Source: Gammaproteobacteria bacterium (lineage in GTDB: Bacteria > Pseudomonadota > Gammaproteobacteria > Coxiellales > Coxiellaceae). From it: a stretch of DNA of 64,000 nucleotides. Positions 7,378-16,158 of the stretch are shown here, piece by piece; the first letter of the stretch is position 1; the number at the start of each line of letters is the position of its first letter. Below the pieces are notes generated by a model, which did not search any database, was not told the origin of the DNA, and saw nothing but the letters and a program-made list of their open reading frames with translations. A program made the translations under genes and the position numbers. The DNA is taken from assembly GCA_030425685.1 (NCBI GenBank), contig JAUIAD010000002.1, positions 1-64,000 on the forward strand. Reading direction: 5' to 3'.

Positions 7378-8109
7378 TTAGTCTCCGGTTCCTGACCCCG
7401 TAACCTCTGACTTTAGTCGTTGAGGGTGCGGGGTCAGGAAATTTGGAGCTTGCGAGAAATAGGAGACGAATTCCCCTCTAGGCTGCGAGTTTGCTGGGTT
7501 TTTGATTTTGCATGGTGGTGACTGGCATGGTGACGCACCTGGTGCCTCTGTGTCACCGTGCCAGTCACCACTTTTTTTCAACGTCCAAAGTGGTTTAAAT
7601 ACGCCTATAATATCTTCACGAGGAATGCCGCCGTAATAACGTGAATCCCATGAACGCACTGGATCGTTTTTACCATACAGCCAATAGCCTGTTGCGTAGT
7701 CGTAGAAACTTTTATGAATAAAAAGCCTAATGGGTAAATCGTTGGAATCGGTAGTCTGCTGCGGCGCTGTGTAGATTTGACTGTTAACCATGATCTCCGT
7801 ATTACCGACAATAACCTCATCATCAGGCACAGCAATCACTTGCTTAAGCACCGCCATGCTATGCATCGTTCCATTATCATGGCAGTGGCCATAGAATAGG
7901 TAGTGGCGCTTGAGACCTTCCTTGGCAATATTTTCAGGTAAACAAGCCGCGACAATATCACCACGCTTAGGCATGCTGCTTGAAAAATAGTAAAGCCCCA
8001 AAGGCATCGATGGTGTTAAATTGATCCGAATCCCAGCAGCGTAAGCAATACTGATAACACTAGCTGGCACAAACAGAATCATTAAAAATTGGCGCAGACC
8101 CTTTTTCAT
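7378..8109 (-). CDS. traF: TraF-type conjugative transfer signal peptidase (S26)
   Basis: This 243-residue protein starts with a membrane segment (about 8-25), then TPSMPLGLYYF with the catalytic Ser (about residue 34) and MAVLKQVIAVPDDEV with the catalytic Lys (about residue 88). It ends its conserved part with DSRYYGGIPREDIIGVFKPLW. TraF of P-type systems matures and cyclises the pilin TrbC in the inner membrane. About 60 residues after KPLWTLKKS come from two palindromic repeats (7514-7572 and 7389-7440) and lie outside the family, which is normally near 170-190 residues. The start overlaps the end of trbI by four bases (ATGA), so translation is coupled. The catalytic core looks intact. 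Confidence 0.85.
   Translation of the reverse strand: MKKGLRQFLMILFVPASVISIAYAAGIRINLTPSMPLGLYYFSSSMPKRGDIVAACLPENIAKEGLKRHYLFYGHCHDNGTMHSMAVLKQVIAVPDDEVIVGNTEIMVNSQIYTAPQQTTDSNDLPIRLFIHKSFYDYATGYWLYGKNDPVRSWDSRYYGGIPREDIIGVFKPLWTLKKSGDWHGDTEAPGASPCQSPPCKIKNPANSQPRGEFVSYFSQAPNFLTPHPQRLKSEVTGSGTGD
7389..7440. repeat. Palindrome within the traF 3' extension
   Basis: Twelve-base arms TTCCTGACCCCG (7389-7400) and CGGGGTCAGGAA (7429-7440) are perfectly complementary around a 28-base loop. The repeat encodes the last part of the TraF reading frame. It looks inserted. Confidence 0.7.
7514..7572. repeat. Palindrome at the end of the TraF conserved domain
   Basis: Arms TGGTGACTGGCATGGTGAC (7516-7534) and GTCACCGTGCCAGTCACCA (7552-7570) pair with one mismatch, with an inner GCACC/GGTGC stem. 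The repeat begins where family similarity of TraF ends. It can form a strong hairpin in DNA or RNA. Confidence 0.75.
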
Positions 8110-9233
8110 TGAACTACGCCGTAGGGACTTGGCAAGATTAAGTCACGTGCCAACAACACATTAAAGTTTGCTCCAGGGCGAATATTTAGCGTCGGTTGAA
8201 TATTCATATTCTTGGCAACCATTTGCGCACCCGTCTGACTAAGTTGCTGGCCAACGGCACCCGCGACAATTTGCGATGGACTCAACGTGGTGCCAGTAGC
8301 CTGTGGTTGGCTAAGTTGTGCGGCCGCACCAAAGACACTAAACATTAAAGCTGAACCAAAGAGCCGAACATAATGGTTATCCACTTTATCATGCAGACCC
8401 GCCAATCCCATCAAATCGACACCTTGTTGTCCTTCTAAGTTCTGACTAATTCCATTTGGAAAAATTAATCGACTCCAGACTATCAGCACCCGCTTTTGCC
8501 CATAAGCCACCTGCGAATCATAAGTGCCAATAAGCGTACTCCCCTGAGGAACCAGCAAGTAATTACCAGTCACACTGTCAAATACATCACGTCGCACTTT
8601 AGCGATTATGGTGCCCGGCAAATCTGAGTTAATACCTGTCTCCAAGGTGGCAGGCAAAATCGTTCCTGCGTACAAAGTATAAGGTGATCGCGCTACTTGC
8701 GTTTGTGAGTGAATCATTGCGCTTGTAGTTTTCGCTGCACCACTCAAGAAACTTGATTTTTCGGTTTGCTGGTTCTGCTCCTTATAGAGATTGGCATGCA
8801 TATTTTGCGGCATTCTCAGTCCAGCATCTGTATGAGAGAATGCATTATTTGAAGATGGCCCAAAGTCACTACCACGATGATTAGTCTGATGATACACGGA
8901 AATCGATGATCTGGCAGCTGCCTTTAAAAAAGCTTGATCCTCAGGATTGGCTTGAACTGAGTTTTGACGCGCCTCGCGATGTAGTTGATAAACAGGCTCG
9001 TGCTTTCGAGGCTGTGAGCGAATCGCTTCAATCATGCTTACCGCCTCGCTAGGATTAATCTGCACCCGTTGTTTTTTAATCGCCATCGGTTGCGGCTGAT
9101 AATGATGCAAGAAATATAAAAACAAGATCATTAGAACCAACAATCCTACAATCATTACCCAAAGGAATTGTTTTGATAAGCCAATGCCTCTAGGAAGGTC
9201 TGGAAATATCTTTGAAAATTTACTTTTATCCAT
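8106..9233 (-). CDS. trbI: TrbI/VirB10-like protein of the secretion channel
   Basis: This 375-residue protein has a cytoplasmic N-terminus, one membrane helix (about 24-44) and a Pro/Gln-rich periplasmic stalk. The C-terminal VirB10 domain begins near YTLYAGTILPATLETGINSD and continues through GNYLLVPQGSTLIGTYDSQV and VWSRLIFPNG to NIRPGANFNVLLARDLILP. VirB10 proteins span both membranes and gate the channel. It lies between trbG (42 bases upstream) and traF (overlapping by four bases) in the trb operon. Length and domain order are normal for the family. Confidence 0.93.
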   Translation of the reverse strand: MDKSKFSKIFPDLPRGIGLSKQFLWVMIVGLLVLMILFLYFLHHYQPQPMAIKKQRVQINPSEAVSMIEAIRSQPRKHEPVYQLHREARQNSVQANPEDQAFLKAAARSSISVYHQTNHRGSDFGPSSNNAFSHTDAGLRMPQNMHANLYKEQNQQTEKSSFLSGAAKTTSAMIHSQTQVARSPYTLYAGTILPATLETGINSDLPGTIIAKVRRDVFDSVTGNYLLVPQGSTLIGTYDSQVAYGQKRVLIVWSRLIFPNGISQNLEGQQGVDLMGLAGLHDKVDNHYVRLFGSALMFSVFGAAAQLSQPQATGTTLSPSQIVAGAVGQQLSQTGAQMVAKNMNIQPTLNIRPGANFNVLLARDLILPSPYGVVQ

Positions 9234-9275
9234 TTAACCCTCTTTCAATTCATATGCCTTATCAATGGCAGCAAC

Positions 9276-10250
9276 TCATAAGTTATGTTCATTCTGTACA
9301 ATGACCTTTGCTTGTTGCCGACCTTTACCAGAAATCAAATAAGCTGTCTTAAATAAGCCATCGACGATGTAGTAAGGTTGACGGTAGCGATAATTGGTTA
9401 ACTGCACTTTGCCATCTCGTAACAAATACAAGACCGGCAGATCACCGCGCTCAGCAACGGCTGGCATTTGAATAAAGGTCTTATCACCATCATCAAAAAT
9501 CCTCGTTGGTACCCAAGTAGGCCGATCCCCCCGCAAGGTGTAATCAAAATTTAAGTGGTTCATCGCCACCAGAGGGCTAGAGCTAACAACAGCATTTTCA
9601 AAAGTTGAGGATTGGCGCCTTGTGTCGAATTGATGTGTCTTTTCAACAGCGTTTTGCAAGGTCTCTTGCGGATAGTAAAAGTTTACCACTTGCGTGGGTT
9701 GCCCCATCTTACTGACCAAACCAAAGTTATACGTTCGCTTACTGGTAGTAATCACCAAATCGGTACTAATATTTCCTTGTAGTGGCTTGATAGCAACTTG
9801 ATAGGATCCTCGGCTTGCCGTGCCCATTAGGGCCGTATACACGGCCCAATGAGCAGAATCACCTAACTCTATATTATTAATGTTTTCTCCTTGCTCGAGT
9901 TGTACCACACATAAATGAAGAGGCGCACATGCCAGTATGGGATGGCGATGCTCGCTATACGCTAACGTCCTAAAGCCTTTGGATTCGATATTCTCCATGT
10001 GCCCAGTCGCTAGAAAATGCTGATAAGCTTTTTCAACGTCAGGATCGTTACCAATACTGTAGGTTGCTGCGATTTTTACCTTAGGAAGCTTCTGTTTAAC
10101 ATGTTTTACCACCACTTTATTAGGATTAATAAAATCATCCGGTTGATAGTGAATAATTGATCTTGTGCAGCCTGCTAAACATATATAACTGCTAACCATC
10201 ACCAAAATACCTGTCATCGAGATGACGTGTTTTAATTTTTTATCAAACAT
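9276..10250 (-). CDS. trbG: TrbG/VirB9-like outer-membrane channel protein, lipoprotein-like
   Basis: From the Met at 10250 the protein has 324 residues. The start MFDKKLKHVISMTGILVMVS leads to SSYICLAGCTRS, a signal peptide with a lipobox (LAGC). The VirB9-type region follows, with HPILACAPLHLCVVQLEQGE, RTYNFGLVSK, and near the C-terminus NFDYTLRGDRPTWVPTRIFDDGDKTFIQMP. VirB9/TrbG forms the outer-membrane ring with VirB7 and VirB10. A lipobox on VirB9 is unusual, because the lipoprotein is normally VirB7/TrbH, and no separate trbH is seen here. A longer start at 10307 adds 19 codons inside trbF and is less likely. The gene overlaps trbF by eight bases. Confidence 0.9.
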   Translation of the reverse strand: MFDKKLKHVISMTGILVMVSSYICLAGCTRSIIHYQPDDFINPNKVVVKHVKQKLPKVKIAATYSIGNDPDVEKAYQHFLATGHMENIESKGFRTLAYSEHRHPILACAPLHLCVVQLEQGENINNIELGDSAHWAVYTALMGTASRGSYQVAIKPLQGNISTDLVITTSKRTYNFGLVSKMGQPTQVVNFYYPQETLQNAVEKTHQFDTRRQSSTFENAVVSSSPLVAMNHLNFDYTLRGDRPTWVPTRIFDDGDKTFIQMPAVAERGDLPVLYLLRDGKVQLTNYRYRQPYYIVDGLFKTAYLISGKGRQQAKVIVQNEHNL

Positions 10251-10887
10251 TATCTTGGCTCCATGCAACATTAGTAATATAAAATCCCAGCGGATTATTC
10301 TTAGCAATGAGTTGATTTTTAGACGTTGGCTGAAACTGAAACGTTAATTCAGCAGAATAATGCTGGCTGTTAAGTCTTTCACCCGTCTTAGGATCACGCA
10401 TTGTTTCCAACCAACGAATATCGATCACATGCGGTGATTGCAGAATGACACTGGTTATCTGTAAATTGACGATATTTTTGGACTGCTTATTCTGATGATC
10501 TTTCACAACGCCAGTGGCTGCACCTGAGGTCATGGATAAGGCATAAATAAAATTAGATTGGTTAATGTCAGCATCAATACTTACGCCTCGCGTCTTTTGT
10601 ATAAACTCACGACCCAATAACATTGCCAATTTTGGCTTTAACGTAGCTAATTTAGGTTGATCGAACTTAGTCAGCGTTAACAGCTCATTACCATGAAGAA
10701 CCGTAACATAAGGCTGAACTCGACTTTTCATCGACATAATGATCAGTCCCATGGTGCTTATCACAAGCAACAAGCACAACACAATAATTACCAAGTTAGC
10801 TCGTACCAACTTCATTTCAATGTCACCGTACATATCGTTCCATAATTTTTTGGATTCTAAGTACGGATTAATCACTTGCTCTTTCAC
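10243..10887 (-). CDS. trbF: TrbF/VirB8-like inner-membrane protein
   Basis: This 214-residue protein begins MKEQVINPYLESKKLWNDMY, with a single membrane helix (about 31-52) and a periplasmic NTF2-like VirB8 domain. The domain carries QPYVTVLHGNELLT, a long helix KPKLAMLLGREFIQKTRGVS and the ending NPLGFYITNVAWSQD. The motif NP(L/Y)G(F/L)Y(I/V) is typical of TrbF. VirB8 is an inner-membrane assembly factor that contacts the channel core. Overlaps with neighbouring genes on both sides indicate translational coupling. Length is normal. Confidence 0.92.
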   Translation of the reverse strand: MKEQVINPYLESKKLWNDMYGDIEMKLVRANLVIIVLCLLLVISTMGLIIMSMKSRVQPYVTVLHGNELLTLTKFDQPKLATLKPKLAMLLGREFIQKTRGVSIDADINQSNFIYALSMTSGAATGVVKDHQNKQSKNIVNLQITSVILQSPHVIDIRWLETMRDPKTGERLNSQHYSAELTFQFQPTSKNQLIAKNNPLGFYITNVAWSQDNV

Positions 10888-11254
10888 TCTCTTCTCTCCT
10901 AAACAATATCGATATCAGACTTACTAAATAAGCTACAATGCTTGCGGCAAGGAAAATCCAGCAGTAATAGCGTTCTAAGTGCCAGCTAAAGAATGTAAAG
11001 CCCCATTGCCAATGATAGTGAAGTGCTAACACAGCAAGTATCATGTTGACATAGTGCACACAGTGAATTGTTTTTCCATATTGAAATAAGATGTAAAATG
11101 TAGCCCAAGTGACTCCACCAACACACATCAACCCGATAAGCTTGAACGGCAAATAAATATAAAATAGAAAGGCGAAAATACCGCAACCATAAAAAAACAT
11201 CATAAAGGCCGGGGATTCATCTCGCTTGATCATATTCCACAGTTTATCCATCAT
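10868..11254 (-). CDS. Small four-helix membrane protein between trbL and trbF
   Basis: This 128-residue protein has about four hydrophobic segments (roughly 17-35, 38-58, 65-85 and 95-118) and a charged tail (FRREESERASD). It sits inside the trb operon, eight bases after trbL, and overlaps trbF by 20 bases, so it was built into the operon. I recognise no VirB family. The helix pattern does not match TrbH or TrbK, which are lipoproteins. A structural or exclusion role is possible but unsupported. Start at the first Met; the second codon is also Met. Confidence 0.7.
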   Translation of the reverse strand: MMDKLWNMIKRDESPAFMMFFYGCGIFAFLFYIYLPFKLIGLMCVGGVTWATFYILFQYGKTIHCVHYVNMILAVLALHYHWQWGFTFFSWHLERYYCWIFLAASIVAYLVSLISILFRREESERASD

Positions 11255-11262
11255 AGTACACC

Positions 11263-12366
11263 TTATTCATTCTTACCTGCTTGCCTAACTCGATTGACAA
11301 TATGCCTATTCACTCGCTGCCCAAACGAATTTTTCATATTCCGTTGCATGGCAGCATCGCCTGTCGCATGTAAGCTTGAGCTAGCAAGGTGACCTGTCGC
11401 TTGCCTCGCTTTCTGCCAAAAATTTCCTGAACTACCCTGCCATGATCCCCCTATGGCTTGACCCAGTTGACCGCCACCTTGAATAACAGAACCCGTCATT
11501 TTTTTAACCGACGTAAGGTGTGAGGCACCTGTCATGCCAGATTGAATAGCCATCGCCACCGCTGCTGAACCATAATTGCGAAAACCTCCTACTCCTGAAA
11601 GTCCGGCAATAAAGGTTGGGACGTTTTTAACAATCATGAAATAAACAATCACAGCAGCCAATATGACCAACATCGGCATAAGCTGGTGTTGCTGAGCCGC
11701 TTGCGCTGTCATTGCTGCCCAATCCTGACCAATGTACTGGCCAACACCAATCAGAAAATATAAGGTCATTAGCTGTAGACCGATACCAATAACGGTTTTA
11801 AAATAATTAATCGTCATCGGACGCGTGATTTCAGTACCGCCAAATGCAAAGAAAAGGCTCGACACGCTAATTAGAAAATAAGACTTAACCAGAATGACCA
11901 CCAACTCGGCCGCCAATAACGCATAGATAATTACAATAGAAATGCAAACGACCGCACCCACAAAAGAAACAAAGGGATGTCCCAATAACCCCCAACCAAA
12001 AAAAGCATGTAAAATAGCTCCAGCGATACTGAGACCTTGATCGATGATGGAGCTTGGATCTATGGAAATCACACCACTTCGCTGACCCAACTCAATAAAG
12101 CCATTGATAATATCAGCTACCCAACCTGCTCCATAACGTATACAAGCGTAAAAACAACCAAAGGCAAGACTTACTTGAACAAATTTAACCAGTAGTTTTT
12201 GTAGATTTTCTCCGACAAGACTCATCCAAAGAAATGTCACCGTCAGCTGTATCATTGCCAGCTTGAAGAACAATCCCTTAGCCACTTGTGCTATTAGACC
12301 AGCGTCATTTTGAAAGACAGTTAAGAATTGTTGTGCGACTTGATCGAGTGTTCCAGTATCCATCAT
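11263..12366 (-). CDS. trbL: TrbL/VirB6-like polytopic channel protein
   Basis: This 367-residue protein has five to seven membrane helices between about residues 30 and 250. The family pattern includes FWMSLVGENLQKLLVKFVQV, AAELVVILVKSYFLISVSSLFFAFGG and IGIGLQLMTLYFLIGVGQ, followed by a Gly/Ser/Gln-rich cytoplasmic tail. VirB6/TrbL forms the inner-membrane part of the translocation path. The start overlaps trbJ by four bases. Domain order and length are typical for TrbL, whose tail is usually variable. Confidence 0.92.
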   Translation of the reverse strand: MMDTGTLDQVAQQFLTVFQNDAGLIAQVAKGLFFKLAMIQLTVTFLWMSLVGENLQKLLVKFVQVSLAFGCFYACIRYGAGWVADIINGFIELGQRSGVISIDPSSIIDQGLSIAGAILHAFFGWGLLGHPFVSFVGAVVCISIVIIYALLAAELVVILVKSYFLISVSSLFFAFGGTEITRPMTINYFKTVIGIGLQLMTLYFLIGVGQYIGQDWAAMTAQAAQQHQLMPMLVILAAVIVYFMIVKNVPTFIAGLSGVGGFRNYGSAAVAMAIQSGMTGASHLTSVKKMTGSVIQGGGQLGQAIGGSWQGSSGNFWQKARQATGHLASSSLHATGDAAMQRNMKNSFGQRVNRHIVNRVRQAGKNE

Positions 12367-13079
12367 CGCTTGATCTTCCCAAATGCTGGATTATTGTGGT
12401 AGCGTGGAAACTGTGTCGAAGAATGCTTTACCAACTGATCGAGTGATTTTTCACGATATGAACTTTGCGAAACTTGTTGCGCCATGTAAGCCGTTTGTGC
12501 ATTTGACTGCGCTGCAATTAAGTGTTTTAGGCTTTCTAACTGACGGACATTTTCTGCTGACATTTCGTTGGCTGTTTGCATCACTTGAATACGACCCTGT
12601 GCATTTTGACTTTGTGATTTAAGTTGCTGCATCAGCTGGTCTTCATGCTGCACTGACTCTGTATTAGAACCAATCGCACGCAACGAGTTACTAAAGGTTG
12701 TCATGCTGGTTCGGTTCCAGCCTTGATAGGCTTGGGTATAATTAATAGCCCCTTGTTGATGAGAATAGTCTGGATAGTATTGCTTGAACTTAGTATCAAT
12801 ATCCTGCATCGCATACGAGATAGATCGCCCCTGTTGGGTAATACTATCCAACTGACGAATTGAATTACCAATATCCCGATAGTGAAAGCGTTGTAGACTT
12901 GTAAAATTTTGCTGATACACTTGCAATTGATGCCTAATCATATCAGCTTGGTTTAATAAAGAAGTAACCGAGTTAGCGGCTGTTGTGGTATTCTGAACTA
13001 AATTAACTGGATCGACAAAGATAAAGGCGCTTGCAGCAAAAGGTAGTAAACACAATACCGTTAAAACATACCGCTTCAA
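12363..13079 (-). CDS. trbJ: TrbJ/VirB5-like pilus-tip protein
   Basis: This 238-residue secreted protein has a signal peptide MKRYVLTVLCLLPFAASAF. The conserved TrbJ start follows (IFVDPVNLVQNTTTAANSVT), then a long, mostly helical, Gln-rich region (for example RHQLQVYQQNFTSLQRFHY). VirB5 proteins decorate the pilus tip and help contact the recipient. The gene overlaps trbE and trbL by four bases on each side, a compact translationally coupled arrangement. No cysteine in the mature part is visible. Length is normal for TrbJ. Confidence 0.92.
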   Translation of the reverse strand: MKRYVLTVLCLLPFAASAFIFVDPVNLVQNTTTAANSVTSLLNQADMIRHQLQVYQQNFTSLQRFHYRDIGNSIRQLDSITQQGRSISYAMQDIDTKFKQYYPDYSHQQGAINYTQAYQGWNRTSMTTFSNSLRAIGSNTESVQHEDQLMQQLKSQSQNAQGRIQVMQTANEMSAENVRQLESLKHLIAAQSNAQTAYMAQQVSQSSYREKSLDQLVKHSSTQFPRYHNNPAFGKIKR

Positions 13080-15520
13080 GATATCACTCCCGCATAATAT
13101 TTATTCACGTAATCACACCAATCCGTTAAGCCCTGATGCTCAAGCCATCGAGCTACCCAGCTTTGATCATCATAGGAATAGATCTCATGAAACCGCTTAA
13201 TATTATCACCTGAGATACAAAGTATGCTTTGTGCTAATTCACCTAAATCTAAAGTAAATAAACGATTCCCTAGCACACTGTTATAGTAGTAATCACGCTT
13301 CGGCTGAGCAGACTTAATAATATGAATTTGTTTTTCATTGAGACCAAATTGCTGATAAAAATGTTTAACTGCAGGTTCTTCAGCCGAGCTATTGGGCAGG
13401 TATATTCGCGTCATACAAGAATTTTGTATCACAGATGCTGCCTTAGATTCCGCAATATCCGATAAGTCTTGCGAGACAAAAAAAACGGAAACATTAGCCT
13501 TACGCAGCGTTTTAAACCAATCTGTTAGCTTTTCATAAAACATGGGATGTTTTAAATAACTCCACGCCTCTTCCAACACTAACAATGTTGGCCGTTTATC
13601 CATAAACAAAGCTTCTAACTCATTAAACACAGCTCGAATGACCGGCAATCTCAAATCTTGCTTCTGTGAAGTGCTTCCAACCAAAGTAGACATATCTAGC
13701 CCAATCACACTATTGTCATCGGATAAGCTTTTTGTTCCATTAAGTAGTTCAGCGTATACACCTTTGGAGTAAGTAGCTAAGGCCTCTCGAAGTTCTGGGT
13801 CTTGAATACTTAAATGTTTTATATTCTTATATCCATCGGGTTGATCAACACACCGCTTGATCGATTCTCTTAATAGTTTGTTTCGTTCAGGGGTCATAAC
13901 GACCCCCTGTATTTCACAACACTCACTGAGCCATTGACTGGCTTTGACCAATGCATCCATATTATTCCGATGAATTCTGGCCAAAGGCGCAAGTGCATAG
14001 GCATTTTTTGCTAAATCAATGTAGGAACCCCCCAAAGCTTGAATGGTTGTTTTGTGTGATTTATCTTTATCTAATACAATAACGCGAGAATTTTCGTAGC
14101 GACAATGCGCTGCCATCAGTGCGGCAATCAAGGTTGATTTGCCGCTTCCCGTTGGTCCTAAAATAGCGGTATGTCCAACGTCATTTACATGACAATTCAA
14201 CCAAAATGGCCTACTACCTTTGGTGCTAGTTAACAGCAATGCTGGCGCATCACCATATAAAGGAGAGGGGCATTTCATTTTACCTTGATAGATTTGACTC
14301 ATTGGCAAGGCATGGCTGACAAACTGGGTGTCAACTAACATCTTTCGTAAGTTATAACCGCCATGGCAAGGAAGGGAACCCAAATAGGCTTCTGACGCAT
14401 TGACAAACTCTGTTCTGACACGAAAATGTAAGCGCTGAATTTCTTGCGCTATATCATCTGCAATTTCATCGAGCTTTTCCTGTGAACTGTGCATCAAGAT
14501 AATATTACTGTTATAGAAGCCATACCTTAACGCACCAGAGCTATTATTAATCTTGGCCTCACGAATCATCTCAGCCGTTTGTTGTGCATCTTGATTAAGC
14601 TTGGCAGGCATCCCCATCGACTCACGCATGACACCCATAAATCCCATCGCTTTAGTAGACCAGCTGCGCTCATAGCGTTTTAAATATTTTTCTGCGGTTA
14701 AGGGATCTAAAGGAACAAAACGCGATGACCAACGATATTCCACGGGGAACATTGTAAGCAGATCTAAAATACAAGGATAACTATGTGACGGCAAATCATC
14801 GATGGCAAGGACTTTAATGTACTTATCACCTAGCTTTAAGGAAAATCCTGCCACTAAATCTTGGTGACTTAAATAGGTATCCAAATAAGCTCCCTCATAA
14901 GGTGCCACCAGATCATCATTAGCGGCGATAATACATCGATTTAAAAATGATATCAGCTCACCAGAGCGCAAACACTCTAGACGATTGGATCGAGATAGAA
15001 AGCCAACAAACTCATCCACTTTGATTTCGAACTCCGCTATATTTTCTTCTAACCCCTTTGTCTTAGGTTTGTTACTCAGCATAAACTTCTTAACTTTTGA
15101 ATCCACTAAGTCAGACGGTCGCCAAGTTATTGAAAGATAATAATTTGATTTAAAGTAGGCATCAGATTGAAGCTGCAATGATCGCTCATCGTCAATCAGT
15201 GCTGACACTACGTCTGGAAAATATGCTGATGAGGACTGCTCTCGATACGGGCTGGTAATAACATTCGTTTCAACCAACCAACCATCACCAAGAAAACTTA
15301 ACGCTTTTTGCCATGTGTCACTATGCGCCGCCAACTCAATATCCGTCGAAGAATCAAGATCAGGTGCTTGATAAATAAAATGACGAGATAACGCACCGTC
15401 TTTATGCAAAACGGTATTGTCATTTGCCAACATCAAATATCCCAACAAGTCATTAACACCTCGGGTTTTTTGGTTTTTTAGAATTTGATCTTGTCTTATT
15501 TTTCTGCGCCAAAACATCAC
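13076..15520 (-). CDS. trbE: TrbE/VirB4 secretion ATPase
   Basis: This 814-residue protein has the N-terminal CagE/TrbE/VirB region (residues about 20-400, including RYGFYNSNIILMHSS) and a C-terminal ATPase. The ATPase shows Walker A GPTGSGKS (455-462), followed by VIVLDKDKSH, and Walker B TLLVLEEAWSYL. A late SQDLSDIAES element resembles VirB4 motif D. VirB4 powers pilus assembly and substrate transfer at the inner membrane. The gene follows trbD by 12 bases and overlaps trbJ by four. All motifs look intact and length is typical (about 800-850). Confidence 0.95.
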   Translation of the reverse strand: MMFWRRKIRQDQILKNQKTRGVNDLLGYLMLANDNTVLHKDGALSRHFIYQAPDLDSSTDIELAAHSDTWQKALSFLGDGWLVETNVITSPYREQSSSAYFPDVVSALIDDERSLQLQSDAYFKSNYYLSITWRPSDLVDSKVKKFMLSNKPKTKGLEENIAEFEIKVDEFVGFLSRSNRLECLRSGELISFLNRCIIAANDDLVAPYEGAYLDTYLSHQDLVAGFSLKLGDKYIKVLAIDDLPSHSYPCILDLLTMFPVEYRWSSRFVPLDPLTAEKYLKRYERSWSTKAMGFMGVMRESMGMPAKLNQDAQQTAEMIREAKINNSSGALRYGFYNSNIILMHSSQEKLDEIADDIAQEIQRLHFRVRTEFVNASEAYLGSLPCHGGYNLRKMLVDTQFVSHALPMSQIYQGKMKCPSPLYGDAPALLLTSTKGSRPFWLNCHVNDVGHTAILGPTGSGKSTLIAALMAAHCRYENSRVIVLDKDKSHKTTIQALGGSYIDLAKNAYALAPLARIHRNNMDALVKASQWLSECCEIQGVVMTPERNKLLRESIKRCVDQPDGYKNIKHLSIQDPELREALATYSKGVYAELLNGTKSLSDDNSVIGLDMSTLVGSTSQKQDLRLPVIRAVFNELEALFMDKRPTLLVLEEAWSYLKHPMFYEKLTDWFKTLRKANVSVFFVSQDLSDIAESKAASVIQNSCMTRIYLPNSSAEEPAVKHFYQQFGLNEKQIHIIKSAQPKRDYYYNSVLGNRLFTLDLGELAQSILCISGDNIKRFHEIYSYDDQSWVARWLEHQGLTDWCDYVNKYYAGVIS

Positions 15521-15532
15521 GATTTCCTAACT

Positions 15533-15850
15533 TCACAACAAACTTTTAACTGGACGAACATCTATCACGCTGGGATGACTTTTCGCATAATAAAACGGTT
15601 TCCAAGCATATCTGCTAGCGCGCTTTATCAACAAACCTAATTGCGGATCATGTTTTGAAACCTTCATCAGTAGTCGGTGCAAAACAACGAACAGTACGAT
15701 TCCAATAAGGCAGCTTGGAAAATGTAAATGAGTTGCTGCCACTAGTGGAAAACACAGTACACTGCTAAGCACCAACAAACGCTTTTCTACACCCGCTATC
15801 AATAAGGGACGAAGCATGGCTTTGTTGATTGGCACCATCATATAACTCAT
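15533..15850 (-). CDS. trbD: TrbD/VirB3-like inner-membrane protein
   Basis: This 105-residue protein has an N-terminal amphipathic start (VPINKAMLRPLLIAGVEKRL) and two adjacent hydrophobic helices (about 25-58). The conserved second half carries KHDPQLGLLIKRASRYAWKPFYYAKSHP, the typical TrbD ending. VirB3 partners VirB4 at the inner membrane. Its ATG overlaps the stop of the trbC frame by three bases (ATGA), so its translation normally depends on ribosomes finishing trbC. This matters because trbC is interrupted. Confidence 0.9.
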   Translation of the reverse strand: MSYMMVPINKAMLRPLLIAGVEKRLLVLSSVLCFPLVAATHLHFPSCLIGIVLFVVLHRLLMKVSKHDPQLGLLIKRASRYAWKPFYYAKSHPSVIDVRPVKSLL

Positions 15851-16158
15851 AGCACTGATCCATTAAAGCCCATAAAATTAATCAATATAGAACTAGCAAA
15901 TATTGCCACTGAAATGCCACAGGCAGCCTGAACAAAACGTTTAGCACCACCCTGCAAATCTGCAAAGGCCATGATCAAGCCACAAGAAAAGATTGCCATC
16001 ACGCAAATAGCGTATGCTACTGGCCCCGTTAATGACTGAATAATACTTCCTAGTATCCGCTCTCATGAGTTCACGCCCGTTTGTGCGGCAAACGATGACA
16101 ATGGCATCAGCAATACACTTAAGGCTATTATTCTTTGCATTGATATTAATTTTTTCAT
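15847..16158 (-). pseudogene. trbC: trbC (VirB2-type pilin) interrupted by an in-frame TGA
   Basis: The frame from the ATG at 16158 gives a signal peptide (MKKLISMQRIIALSVLLMPL SSFA), then QTGVNS and a TGA at 16065-16063. It then continues open for 71 codons, with ILGSIIQSLTGPVAYAI and two membrane helices, typical of TrbC, to a stop overlapping trbD. TrbC proteins usually have Trp at the position of the TGA (a PWE-like motif), so a TGG-to-TGA change explains it. TrbC is the conjugative pilin, cyclised by TraF. The ATG overlaps the trbB stop, and the rest of the gene is conserved, so the change looks recent. A sequencing error is the alternative. Confidence 0.85.

Noticed and set aside
16063-16065. 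TGA read as Trp (alternative genetic code)
   Set aside because: Neighbouring genes such as trbB end in TGA, so TGA works as a stop in this genome.
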